From Halichondria panicea (Eukaryota > Porifera > Demospongiae > Suberitida > Halichondriidae): a stretch of 64,000 nucleotides of DNA. Made by a program: the position numbers and the translations under genes. Positions 1-10,472 of the stretch are shown here, one piece after another. Under the pieces are notes generated by a model. It made no database searches, had not been told where the DNA came from, and saw only the letters and a list, made by a program, of their open reading frames with translations. The stretch spans positions 2,520,800 through 2,584,799 of the forward strand of contig NC_087388.1 in the NCBI RefSeq assembly GCF_963675165.1, in the 5' to 3' direction. Position 1 is the stretch's first letter. Each line of letters begins with the position of its first letter.

Positions 1-42
1 AAATTTTGTAAATTGATTGTGTTGGGTTTCACATTATTTTTA

Positions 43-542
43 CAGCCGAAGAACATAGTGGATCTTTGTAATGCAGTGGTGCTGGCAGCAGGTAACTACG
101 AACCTGCTATTATGGAGAAAGCAGAGAAGATCCAGAGGACGTTTTCGGTGGTACGTGTCATAACATCTACAGTAAGGAAATTGCTTCTCTAGGTAAATTA
201 TTTGTCTAAAGAAATGCCACAAATTACCTTGTAATTCCATCTAAAGATTTGCACATCTGCACATCAAGTCATTCATGACGTTCTACCGAGAGCAATTTCC
301 TCATGCAACGGTAATCCCCATATACTGGAGAAGCATGTAGTTGACTGGCTCAATGAGTGGAAGGTAGGATTAGGACTGATGGGCGAGCAAGGGGCAGAGT
401 CTATTCATGCCTACTTCAACAACCTCAAGGGATCCTATCGAAATATTGCAAATGGAGTTGATAGGCTGAGATGCATGATGACTTTATCCATATTGCACCG
501 TCCACCATAACGTGCCGACCTTCGCGAAAGAGGAACCTTTAA
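43..542 (+). pseudogene. RAG1-like transposase, 3' end (copy A, decayed)
   Basis: This is the last two exons of a second copy of the RAG1-like gene found at 58.3-61.8 kb. Exon 1 follows an acceptor (TTTTACAG, 36-43 region) and reads NIVDLCNAVVLA..NYEPAIM, matching the same exon of the minus-strand copy. It lost about 35 bases before the conserved donor near 190. Exon 2 (from about 250) carries WLNEW..GLGLMGEQGAESIHAYFNNL, which contains the predicted third catalytic Glu, then the tail CRPSRKR. The copy has an internal stop (position 340 region) and a frameshift near 485, so it is not functional. The 5' part lies outside the window. Family call by comparison with the fuller copy and with RAG1; high confidence in homology between the two copies. 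Confidence 0.8.
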
Positions 543-689
543 TAATTTAGTATGCGTTTTTGTGATTTTACTTGCAATGTACATGTCACAAAGCATCACT
601 TTCAAACGGGTTTAACTTGCTTAAAAAAATTAAGTCCATTACAATGTAGTATCAATACTTACCTGAAAGCTTCCTTTATAGTATGCCCT

Positions 690-1012
690 TTATAGTATGC
701 TGCTTGTTGCTTGTGGACAGAAGCGCTTCTTTGCTGCAGACACCATTCATGTTGGCCACAACATGTACTGCAGCTACAAGTAAAGCTGCGTTCGCGTGAT
801 TTTTATGACAATGGGAGACAATGGGAAGTACAGACTTTGTACTTCCTGCATAGTCACATTTTACACATTTTTAGGAACTCCCCTTCCCATGGGAATACTC
901 CTAAGACCAGACCCATTTCCACTGGTTTGTGGTTTTTGGAATGTATTATCATGTCATAATCATGTAGTACATCCTGCTAAACTAAGTGGTGAATTTTCAT
1001 TGTTGCGGTGGA
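690..1012 (+). repeat. Module shared with RAG1-like copies (copy 1 of 3)
   Basis: This stretch is homologous to the reverse complement of 57775-58190 and, in part, to 56500-56735. Shared landmarks are ACAGAAGCGCTTCTTTGCTG, a stretch with CCACTGGTTTGTGGTTT, and ACTAAGTGGTGAATTTTCAT, after which all similarity stops at about 1012. In two copies it directly follows the 3' end of a RAG1-like gene. On the opposite strand it contains a short open stretch (SKEALLS) ending in a splice donor (TTTCAG|GTAAGT), so it may hold an exon of another gene or the 5' region of a neighbouring tandem copy. Confidence 0.6.
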
Positions 1013-2700
1013 CAATCAATCTTCAACCATCGACGCCTACAAAACTCCGCTACATCAAGTCCAGTTAGTCGTTCTGTTGCCGTCTTAATTCTTTTTAGAG
1101 ACCTCTCTGCTGAGCAGCTAGTGACAGGCAGAGTGCACAATATACTAACCAAGGCTCTGATATTGGGGAACATGGTCGTGGCGTGCTTGAGAGGACGGCT
1201 ACTATCCTTACAGTATTGCTCCCACTTCATCTGCCAGCAGTGTAGCTCACTCTCGATGCAGGTTGGTGATGGGACTTGTACAGGTCAACTCTGACTTTGG
1301 ATTCTGCCGAGAGGCCCACCATAATTGATGGAACTGATCTCTGTGATCGAACAACAGTAGAACTGTGAATTGCTTCGATGGATTAGTCTGGATTTGTCGA
1401 CCACATCTCCTCGGCAAAGACGGCTCAGTTCTGCTCAATGGTACGAAACCATTTTGAATGGTGTATGTTCAGCCTGCCTGAATATACTTGAGGCATGAGC
1501 ACGAGTGCGCAGAGGAATTCGGTTGTGGTGGCTAACAGTAGCATCGGTCAAAGAATCTCCATAAACCCCGGCCGGCAGTAGAAATGACTTCCATACAAGC
1601 AACGATGAAGAGACTGAAAAATGTCAACGGCATCAATTCGCCGTGTTCGACACATATGTGACAGGCTCTGGGAAAAAGGAGCAGGCTACAATTGTTGAGA
1701 TTTAAATACCAGATGATAGAGCAAAGAATTGCCTATGCACTTAGTTTGCACATACCTCGTTCCATGCCTGAGTTATGCGCTCAAAGTTCTGAAATAGCGG
1801 TATTGAGAAACGCCCACTTAAAGATTGCTAAATTGGGAAAAGTAAGGTAATGGTGGCTGCTTAGTCAAAGCACTTCGGTGGAACGCGTTGGATTCAGAGC
1901 ATCAGATTTTGCTAGTAGAAAGACTGTAGATAACTATAAGCCAAGAAAAATTATTATACACTGGCTATTGCTCCAATATGGGCTTTTTCCCAGAGCCTGT
2001 CACATATCCTTCAACTTCAGAACTTTTGAGGAAGATTGTGTATCAGCTATGGCGTCCTCAAGAGCCTTCTGTCGTTTGGGGTGAGCAGCAAAGAACTGGT
2101 AAATCCGGCCAACAACACCACACATCATGCTACTTATCTGTAATCAACAGCAAGGTTGAGACAGTGGGAAGTACAGTGGAGGTAAAGAGCACGTGGGTAC
2201 TGTTGTGTTATGAGAGCTGCTGTACTATTAACTGAACCTGCAGCTCCGTCATAAGACTGGCCTCGAAGATTGGAGAGCTGACGACCTGAGATTCCAGTAT
2301 CACACTCAACATGGTTTCAGTGTCCACATACCTCAAAACCAGGCTCAACTGCTCTTTGTTTGACACATCAGTGACTTCGTCAGCTATAACAGTGAACCAC
2401 GTTGCTGCTTTAACTTTGTCAATGACTTGCTGTCTAACTTGGTCTGACAGCACTGTAATTAACTGGTTTTGGATATTGGATGACGTGCAGATCGAGAACC
2501 AGTCGCTAAATGTTCACTGAGGACCTTGTCTCCTGCCACGATTCTGCACAACCTGACACATCTCTCTCGATATCTGTGGAATTATCACGATGGAGCAACT
2601 TAATAATGGAAGCAAGCTTCTGGCGATTGATTGAAATCCTGTCAAAATGTATTTCTAACTAATGGTGACATTAGGGGGCATGAAAATGACGGGCTCTGAA
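997..2700 (-). pseudogene. hAT-family transposase relic
   Basis: Two diagnostic parts are readable on the minus strand. Around 2310-2420 is DEVTDVSNKEQLSLVLRYVD, the catalytic-core signature of hAT transposases of the type related to P52rIPK and ZMYM proteins, preceded by GDKVLSEHLATGSRSA. Around 2010-2100 is HPKRQKALEDAI and SSSKVLKLKD, continued beyond a MITE insertion by MCRTRRIDAVDIFQSLH at about 1560-1655. At 1010-1200 is TLPVTSCSAERSLKRIK, the hAT carboxy-terminal dimerisation motif. Frameshifts, stops and a 348-bp insertion separate these parts, so the gene is dead. I saw no terminal repeats, and its 3' end abuts the RAG1-like flank at about 1010. Confidence 0.85.
1657..2004. mobile_element. 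MITE inserted in the hAT relic (TA target site)
   Basis: The element is bounded by inverted repeats beginning TGTGACAGGCTCTGGGAAAA at 1657 and ending with its complement at 2004. TA is duplicated at 1655-1656 and 2005-2006, which suggests a Tc1/mariner-type mobiliser. Removing the 348 bp plus one TA joins the flanking hAT reading frame exactly (KLKD|MCRTR on the minus strand), which shows that it inserted into an already present transposase gene. No coding capacity is evident inside. Confidence 0.85.
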
Positions 2701-5000
2701 CATCTTGCATGATAATTATTATTCATGAAACATTGTTTCCTAACACGGATTGACATCATGATCATGTGTCATAGCAATACAGCTGCACCTTCAGTTTCCG
2801 TTACTCTTTTTCTTGCAGTGGTGCTCAGTGGTGCTCTTTAATTTACAAAATTTGCCTGAAAGTTCAAAGGTCATAGCAGGCTCTAATAAGTGTCAACTAT
2901 CATACTAACTTTGCACTGAAGCATATACATCACAAACATATACATCACAAACATGCGGTGAGTTCAGTCTTCGATTTCATCAATGATGTTGGCTGATGCA
3001 CCTGTATCCCGATGTCAATTGGTGCTTTGGAATGGGGTAGAGTACGTATAGGTACTCTACTGCTTGTATCTGTCTGCAGTTGTCTGCAGTTGTCGTATAC
3101 GTCTAGTTCCTTTCCATTGTTGTTTACTGCGTGATTTGGACAAACAACATGAAATTGCCATGTTGCGCACTCCTCCGCGCACTCCTCCCCACGCAACACT
3201 CCTCCCTACGCAAAGGGATAGGGATATTCTGTCGCCCACACAACAAAACTTATCTCAATTATCGACTGGAGCTTCTGGAAATTTGTGGCAATTTGTTGTG
3301 CTGTCGCCTCACTTAAACGTTTACGAATACTGGGTTGTTCGTTTGTCTCATGACGTAGCACTGATGGAACGGTTTTTTTCATGCTTGTTCAAAATCTCAA
3401 GGGCAGTGGCTAAAAAATAAATGAGTTACCATGTGGACGTTACCATGTGGACGAGGAATGAGCAAACACATATTGGACAAATATTGGACAAATACCAAAT
3501 GAAGTAATTCGTCACAAAATTAATACGTGTCAGTACATACACACAGTTGCTAGAGCTCTAGAGCTGTATATACATGTCTGTAAGCATCTTCTTCATGTCT
3601 TGTGAACAAAGTATTTTTTTCGTTATGAGATGGGCTAGTGGGTGGGATGGGCTAGTGGTCATAAATCCATCGCACTCCACTCACCCAAGCACGATAAACA
3701 CTTCCAACAAAAATAGCCCTTTTGAATATAATATAAGTAATATCTCTAGAGCTTGTTCATTTCTCATTTGTACATGTGGTACTCTTATGCTGATGTCGCT
3801 ATTCAGCTTCGTCTGGAACATCGTCTGGAACGTCTCTTCCAATTGGGTGTCAGTGAGAAGGTTGGACGTAGCTCATTTGTCCTTCTCTAATTCTCTAATT
3901 CTCTTTTCTACTCGATACTCGATACTGAAAATATCTGCACATTAATCTCTCTGCCACAGCTCGTGTCGAATTCCTTCGGTCTGTTTCGAATTTCGTGAAC
4001 TAGTGCTACAACTAGTGCTACAAATCGCTCGAACTTGGTTTTGAGACCAAGCATATCGTGTCGACAAAGTACTCTGCTCCACCTATCAATTTCAACATCA
4101 ATTGCCCGTTGAACTCTTGTGTACCGATCTCCAAGTGTATCAATGAATGTATTGTCCTAGGTGACTTTAATGTGGACATTCTACTAATTCACCTAATTCA
4201 CTTGTTATTCTCAGCTAGTGCACACTCCCACTACAGACTCTGCAATAGCCTAGCACCAATAGCCTAGCACCAGAGCGTGTTCATACCCAGAGCGTGTTCA
4301 TACAACACGATGCAGTTCTCTGCTCCATTCCCCTCTAATGCATATAGACGTCTGTAGAATATCAAGCCTAAGTGTGTCCTGAATGGAATGTTAGTCTATC
4401 GGCTCTATAATTATCTTGAACCCTGTTTGCCATGAGATCATGATATGCAAAGAAGCTCAGAAACTCAGAACTCAAACTCTTAAACTTAATTAACATGCGA
4501 TATGCGTGTACATAATTATGACAAGTCTCATAATAATTATTACGAGTAGAACCATAGATAAAGAAGATTTTTGCTCTATCTATGGTAGAACCATTAGCAC
4601 AGCATCATATAAGTCATAGAATCGATAGGTCATACACATACAAAATAGACAACCAAAAATAATTATACATCTAGCTAGATCTAATGTCAAAATGAATGTC
4701 AAATCAATTCAGTTCAAATCAGAGTACAGACGTTTCAATAATCTTTTCTGGATTAAACATTCTTCACCATTAATCTTGAATGCATCCAGTCGTCATGGTA
4801 TGCAGATTCTCATCATCCGTCATTTGCGCTAAATCTTGCACCATTTTTCCAAAAGCATCACCTCTTTCCTTCACCTAGTAGGACACCACTAGCATCAACA
4901 GGTCCATTAGGCACACCTTGTCTTTTGAAAATTCAACTACTCCTGTCACTCGTTCAGTTCACCGTCTTTTTCCAGACTCCACAGCTCCTATGTCAGCGAT
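2700..5000. other. No supported gene; many short tandem duplications
   Basis: No open frame here carries a recognisable domain. An open stretch at 3064-3420 on the plus strand is Pro/Thr-rich with no homolog that I recognise. The region is notable only for short perfect tandem duplications, for example a 14-bp unit at 3425-3452, and others near 3470, 4010, 4255 and 4280. Confidence 0.5.
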
Positions 5001-5004
5001 AGAC

Positions 5005-5474
5005 TTAACTCCCTTTGTCCCTTTTATCATAAAACTTGAAAGCAAATAGCAACATCCATCGTTTAAAGTTCAAAGTTCCAACATGGTCTCCCCAAATTGT
5101 ATCGTTCACCGATACTACTCTTGTCTTCACGTTCACAAATACCGTCGTATCCTGATCTTCTTGGGAGAAGCCGTATTTGATTGCCTTCAACTCAACAGCA
5201 CTCTCTATCCAATCACATTGTTTTCCATCACCATCGAAGAACCATCACCATCGAAGAACTCCACATTTCTACCTTTTTTGAGAGGTGACAAGACACCGTG
5301 CACATCTGCACTGGTGGGTGGATGGCTCTTCTCGAAATCTGTCACAATCCTAGGCCTTTTTCTCGCCATCTGCACCAAACAGCAATCAGCAATCGAATCA
5401 GCAACAGCAGTAGAATCAAACAGCAATCGAATCAGCAACAGCAACAACAGTAGAATCAAACAGCAACCGATCAA
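5005..5474 (-). pseudogene. Possible OB-fold-like protein fragment
   Basis: On the minus strand, starting at an ATG near 5370, the frame reads MARKRPRIVTDFEKSHPPTS, then VHGVLSPLKKGRN.EFFDGD, and after a frame change at about 5200, GFSQEDQDTTVFVNVKTRVV. The SPLKKGR..EFFDG pattern resembles RPA-like OB-fold proteins carried by mobile elements. There is a similar, clearer family member at 39.0-39.6 kb. This is a weak call from memory of the family. The upstream part overlaps a CAG/CAA-type low-complexity tract. Confidence 0.3.
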
Positions 5475-5545
5475 ACAGCAATCGAATCAGCAACAGCAAC
5501 AACAGTCAAACAGACAGCAGCAATCAGCAACAGCAAAAAACAGTA
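5386..5545. repeat. CAGCAA/CAACAG low-complexity tract
   Basis: The plus strand is a run of imperfect CAGCAATCGAATCAGCAACAG units. It gives a Gln/Asn/Ser-rich open frame by chance and Leu/Ile-rich frames on the other strand. I treat it as simple repeat, not as coding sequence. Confidence 0.7.
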
Positions 5546-5549
5546 GAAT

Positions 5550-6420
5550 CTCATCCCTGGAGCTTCTCTTAAGGTTACGGTCTAGTGTTTTGCCCACGCA
5601 GTTTAGAGTCACTCATGAATATAATTAACACTACAACAATTATGTATTCCTCGTGTAGTTGTGGTTTACCACCTTGTAGCACTACAGCAAACAGGGTTAC
5701 ACGTGGTCAGTACGGACAGAGTTCTGGAGTTCTTTTTTGCTTCCATAGCTAGGTGTGACAGTCTATAATAGAGAACATAAAGGATGAAAATCATTGAGTG
5801 AGAGTATATAGGCACGTACCATAATTATATTTATGTCCTTGATGATCTAGTATTTGGTTAGTTGGATGTAGGTAGAGAAGCAAGCTCAGGCAGTAGAGCA
5901 TCTTGATAAAAAGCGTTCAGTTTCAGTATCTGTTGGTCCCACCACTTTCTGTCTCTGTAAATTCTCTCTGTCCCTCTGTCCAATCGCACCACTCGTTGTT
6001 CGTACAATAATTATAGTTGGCATTTGATACGTTTGTTCTTCTTTTCCATTTTTCAGGCAGAACGTTGAACCACTGTGAGTGACAGGCCTCAGACAACGTC
6101 ATACTTCTCTTAGTGAAAGGGTTTTTTATTTTTTATTTCAAGTATCTATTTCAAGTATCCTTGTTTGGTCACTGGGATCTTGGACTTGGACTATACCGTT
6201 GCCGCTAACCGTCAATTTTGTGCACTTAGTTCTTTGCTGGTGAGCAGTGTATTCGATTCGTGCTGTTTCCTCCATCTCCATTCCGTATCTGGTAGCCGTT
6301 ATTCCCACGAAACGTAAATTCTTTTATTTTCAGTTAGTGGCTTCTTTCTTTCTTTTCGCCATCTATCATTTCCAGCTTGTTCTTTCGTTGTGTTTTCTAT
6401 TTCTATTGCTATTTCTATTG
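5550..6420. other. No supported gene
   Basis: This AT-rich stretch has short duplications (for example TATTTCAAGTATC repeated near 6140) but no recognisable coding or RNA feature. Confidence 0.4.
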
Positions 6421-6425
6421 CTATT

Positions 6426-7093
6426 TTAGAACAGTGAGGTCATCTGGTTCAACGTCATTGTCATGCCTACTGTAGGCTTTTCGTGCCGCAGCTGAATTAT
6501 CCTTTCGAGTGTACTTACTTTTACCTCGTGTTGTGACTTCCTAGCAGTGTTCTTCTTTTTTGATTCTTCGGCTGTTGTTGAAAAAATACTATTTGAGGAC
6601 CAAACGCTTGGTCCCCAGTCTTTTCCCAGATTCTGTTGTAAGCCAGCTCCCATACATCTATGTTCCCACGACCCACTTTGGGAATGGTTAATCACTTTGC
6701 CTCCGTCATACTTTGATCTAATATGCATCCACCCTTCAGCCATATTGGTTGTTTATATTTACCACTTTCTGTGTACAATTAAATAAAATTAAATGCTAGT
6801 CGTACTTAATCCTACTTAATATCTTAGGCCTTTGAGCACAAAGTCTTGGCAATCTTTGTAACTTCCTTTTTCTGCGTAGTGGCAATAAGCAAAGTCGTCG
6901 AATAAGGCCGTTTTAGCTCCACAACCTACACAGCTGTTTCATACTGTTGGGCTGGGCCATCTCCATGAAAGAGCACGTTTATTGGCTCACTAACCAGTCG
7001 CATGCACTCTTGGCACGATTCTTTAAACATCATCTGATCTGCTATGCTTGCTCTTGATCTTCCGAACCTCCACTAACGCCATTTTAATACCGG
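6426..7093 (-). pseudogene. Unknown conserved gene, distal part (split by a transposon)
   Basis: On the minus strand directly after the transposon target site (7090-7093), the sequence reads TGIKMALVEV, then, with frame changes, FKESCQECMRLVSEP, NVLFHGDGPAQQYETA, and ALFDDFAYCHYAEKGSYKDC at about 6825-7060. A further open stretch runs 6743-6426. These continue the gene seen at 10473-11566. I recognise the overall pattern as a family of large uncharacterised proteins expanded in cnidarians and sponges, of unknown function. Several frameshifts and one stop make it a relic. Junction continuity across the transposon is the strongest evidence that the two halves were one gene. Confidence 0.5.
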
Positions 7094-7305
7094 TGTCATA
7101 GGATAGAACCTCCGGGCGACAGTTTCTCCCCCGGAGCCTGTGGTCTTAGGACAATGCCTCCCCCCCGGTGGTTTTGTCCTAGGACAGAATCCCCGCCCCC
7201 AGGATATATCATCCGGGTACATATGTACCCTGTCAAAACCTGTCAAGGCTTTAGTATAATAAGCGTGCGCGTGCATGTGAAATGTATAGACTGTTAGCAA
7301 TCAGA

Positions 7306-10155
7306 ATGGCTACTCAACAAGAGTATGAGGACATACTGCTGTACAAGACTGCTGCCAGCAATGCTGGCCAAAAGAAATACAGAGACGGGCTTTCCACTAA
7401 TGACAAGATAAGTATAAGAGACAAAGCTCAAAGATATGCTCTGCAGCAACAATGCTTATACCTGCCTGAGAAAGACAGCACTGGCATGCATAGAATGAGA
7501 AGAGTTGTGGTGAAGCAAGAGGAGAAAAGCAGGATACTAAACATGTGCCACGATGGACTGGATGGGATGCATTTTGGGAGAGACAAGACCTATGAAAAGG
7601 TATATTTATCATCATAAAGTATAATTATATCTGTTTCATGCATGTAGGTTGCTCAGGATTTCTACTGGAAAAGCCTACATGCTGACGTCATACAGCTCTG
7701 CAAGCACTGCGACAAATGCCAACGAACGAATCACCAACTGCAGAAACCCAGAGCAGAACTACACCCCATCCCTGTGACAAAGGTCTGGTACAGAGTTGGT
7801 ATTGACTTGGTAGGACCTCTACCTGAAACAAGCTCTGGAAACAAGTACATTATCACCCTCTCTCTCTAAGTGGCCTGAGGCTGCCCCACTCCCATCAAAA
7901 TCAGCAGAAGGTGTAGCAAAATTTCTGTTTGACACATTTTGCAGGCATGGGTGGCCAAAAGTGATTCAATCAGACCAAGGAAGAGAGTTTGTCAACGAAA
8001 TCAACACCCGACTTTTTGAGTTGACTGACATACAGCACTGCGTATCAAGTGCTTACCACCCACAAACAAATGGCCTTGATGAACGCTTCAACCAGACTCT
8101 AGTGAACACTCTCAAGAAGGTAATCGATTCTAGTACTGATGACTGGGATCAGCATCTCTCTGCTGCTCTTTATGCCTATCGCATATCAAAACAGGTAAGA
8201 TTTTAATTATTATATCATGCATGCATATATTATTTTTTGATTGTAGGCGTCGTCATCAAAGTACACACCCTTTTTCCTAATGTTCAATCGCCACCCGCGG
8301 AAAGCTGTTACTTTTGATATGGATCAACGAGATGGTGCCGACGCTATAGAAGATAGAGGAGCTGCTAACCAATTGAGTGGAGAGGAGACTGAAGATGAAG
8401 ACGGAGAAGACATGGATGGAATTCTCCGAAGGTTGATGGAAATTCGTGACCGCTGTCACCTCAATGCCAAGGAGAACATTGCTGCATGCTGCACAGCAAA
8501 AACAGAAGCAGCAGTATGACAACAAGCATAACTCTTTGAAGGTATTATTTTATATAGCAAACTTTAGCTTATTTTTTTGCCATTTTTGTCGTAGAGTTAT
8601 CCAGTTGGCAGCAGTGTCATGCTAAAGAATATGGCCAATTCGCATCGAATGGGAGGGAAAATGGACTGCACCTGGAAAGGTTCATATATTGTCCATAAGA
8701 TCCTTGACAAGGGTAGATACGAGTTGCAGTCTGGGAGCGGCAAAGTATTGAAAAAGTGTTACAATGGAGTACTGCTAAAGGAATACTACTCTCCAGGTAA
8801 AGTGTGGCTAGCAATAACCTCCTTCTGTCGTGTTCCTTGCTATATAATTATGCTTAAAACATTTTACAGAAACCAACGATGAAGAAAACACTCTTCCTGG
8901 CTCTGAAGACAACCACTCTTCTCCAGTCAAATCACCTAAGAATAAACGAATGCCTGACGTACCCTCTCAAAATCCTGACCTACCCTCTCAAAAGCCTGAT
9001 GCACCCTCTCAAAAGCCTGACCTACCCTCTCAAAAGCCTGATCTACCCTGCCTGATGTACCCTCTCAAAAGCCTGATGTACCCTCTCAAAAGCCTGATGT
9101 AAATTCTCAAAAACCTGATGTACCCTCTCAAAAACCTGACCTACCCTCTCAAAAGCCTGACCTACCCTCTCAAAAGCAAGATAAGCGTGATAAGCGTCCT
9201 CTTGACACAAAAGATCCTTGCAAGTCACCTCCTAGGAAGAAACAAAAGAGTCAGGTAATAATAATAATTATCATAACATGTCTATTTTCTTGGTAGAATA
9301 TTCTGGTATAAGCTGTGTATATATCTTGTACAATTCTTAGACTTCTGTGTATATGATTATAGGGAACGATGTGGCTGAAGACCCTAGATCTAAACCTCTT
9401 TGACAAACAAGTGTTGAGTGCAATAGGTGGTATGCTCTCCGACAAGCATATGCGTGCAGCCCACCAGTTATTATCGATGCAATTCCTTAAGTTTGAAGGC
9501 TGCTATAATACTCTCTTGGCCCAATTAAAGGCATTTCCACCAGTTTCCAATAATCAAGGCCCAGGTAAGACAACGTTTATGTAATTATGATAATTTTACT
9601 TGTACACGTGCAGCTGTGCAAATCTTCTTTGTTGAAGAACGACAGCACTGGATTGCCACTTCTCTGTTTAAGGGTGAACTGTATTTGTACGACAGCTGCT
9701 TCAATGGAACGCTTTCCCCAAGTACTGAGCTCCAGATAGCACAAGTGTATAGCCCATTAATTCAATGCAATGGGCTGTTGATTTCTGTGGTGGCTCTCCA
9801 GCAGCAAGAGGGTGCTAACAACTGCGGACTATTTAGCATTGCTGCTGCATATCACGCTGCTATGAACGATAATGTGGGTTCTCTAGTGTTTGATGAGGCC
9901 AAAATGAGAGCACATCTCATTAAGTGCTTTGAGAAGGGCAAACTCTCACGGTTCCCTCGCACAAAGAAAGCGATGCCAAAAAGACCAACACCACAAACCA
10001 TTGCCATTACAATATACTGCATGTGCAAGAGACCGGACTCTTTTGAGGATATGGTCATGTGTGACAAATGTAGTGAGTGGTATCACTATTGCTGTGCCAA
10101 AATTCGCAAAGAACCAGTAGGTAATTGGTTTTGTTCTGGTTGCATCACTTTATGA
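7306..10155 (+). pseudogene. Integrase-Ulp1 protease-PHD finger transposase gene (seven exons)
   Basis: Exons can be followed through GT-AG introns: 7306 (or 7282)-7599, 7648-about 8194, 8248-8541, 8595-8796, 8870-9254, 9363-9564 and 9614-10155. In order they encode an H2C2-type zinc-binding segment (HFGRDKTYEKV..CKHCDKCQ), an integrase core with Asp in GIDLVGPL, Asp in QSDQGREF and Glu in GLDERFNQT, a 21-bp-repeat linker rich in PSQKPD, a Ulp1/C48-like cysteine protease with His in RQHWIATSLF, Asp in LYLYDSCF and Cys in GANNCGLFSIA, and a C-terminal PHD finger (CMCKRP...MCDKCSEWYHYCC...WFCSGC). The C-terminal protease and PHD part is intact. The frame is broken at a CT run near 7862 (loses the DYF region), by a 7-bp duplication at 8481-8494, and by a partial unit in the linker repeat, so this copy is probably inactive. 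Confidence 0.85.
8953..9176 (+). repeat. 21-bp coding minisatellite (PSQKPD units)
   Basis: About 10.7 copies of a 21-bp unit (CCTGATGTACCCTCTCAAAAG) lie within the transposase exon and encode a heptad P-S-Q-K-P-D-L/V linker between integrase and protease. The fifth unit is cut to 14 bp, which shifts the frame for the rest of the exon. Confidence 0.9.
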
Positions 10156-10472
10156 TTTATGCACTTTTGGTTATATTTATTGTACTTCTTTCTCTTGCAT
10201 TGTTGTATATATTGAGTATTGAGATCTATAACATAATAGATACAGCATCTATTGCATCTAGTTAGGCTTTGTCTATGGCTGTTTACTTCGTAGCCTAGAC
10301 TAGCTTAGTCCTCTCAGATTACCTGTGGACTGACTTTCACCGCAGAATGGGGGAGCTCTGGTCCTGGGGTAGGAGCTTTTGTCCTAGGACAGAAACTCCG
10401 GGGGGAGGATTTATCCTAAGGACGGAACCCCCCCCGGAACTCCTGTCCTGGGGGAGGCCGTGTCCTGTGACA

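Larger units (their letters stand above)
7094..10472 (+). mobile_element. Complete integrase-type DNA transposon (Ginger-like)
   Basis: The ends are inverted: TGTCATAGGATA at 7094 and the complement of TGTCACAGGACA ending at 10472, with CCGG duplicated at 7090-7093 and 10473-10476. Both ends then carry about 130 bp of GC-rich subterminal sequence containing the same near-palindrome TTTTGTCCTAGGACAGAA (7172-7189 and 10377-10394). The element contains one gene encoding a Ty3-type integrase, but no reverse transcriptase, gag or LTRs. TG..CA ends, a 4-bp target duplication and a gypsy-like integrase transposase fit the Ginger superfamily. That assignment is from memory of the superfamily; the ends and target duplication are seen directly. 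Confidence 0.8.

Noticed and set aside
5083-5628. 181-codon open frame rich in Gln, Asn and Ser
   Set aside because: Spans a CAGCAA low-complexity tract and looks like chance; the opposite strand has the more protein-like signal.
8953-9176. Regular 21-bp repeats that might suggest a CRISPR-like array
   Set aside because: Units are contiguous without spacers and encode an in-frame heptad inside an exon; the genome is eukaryotic.
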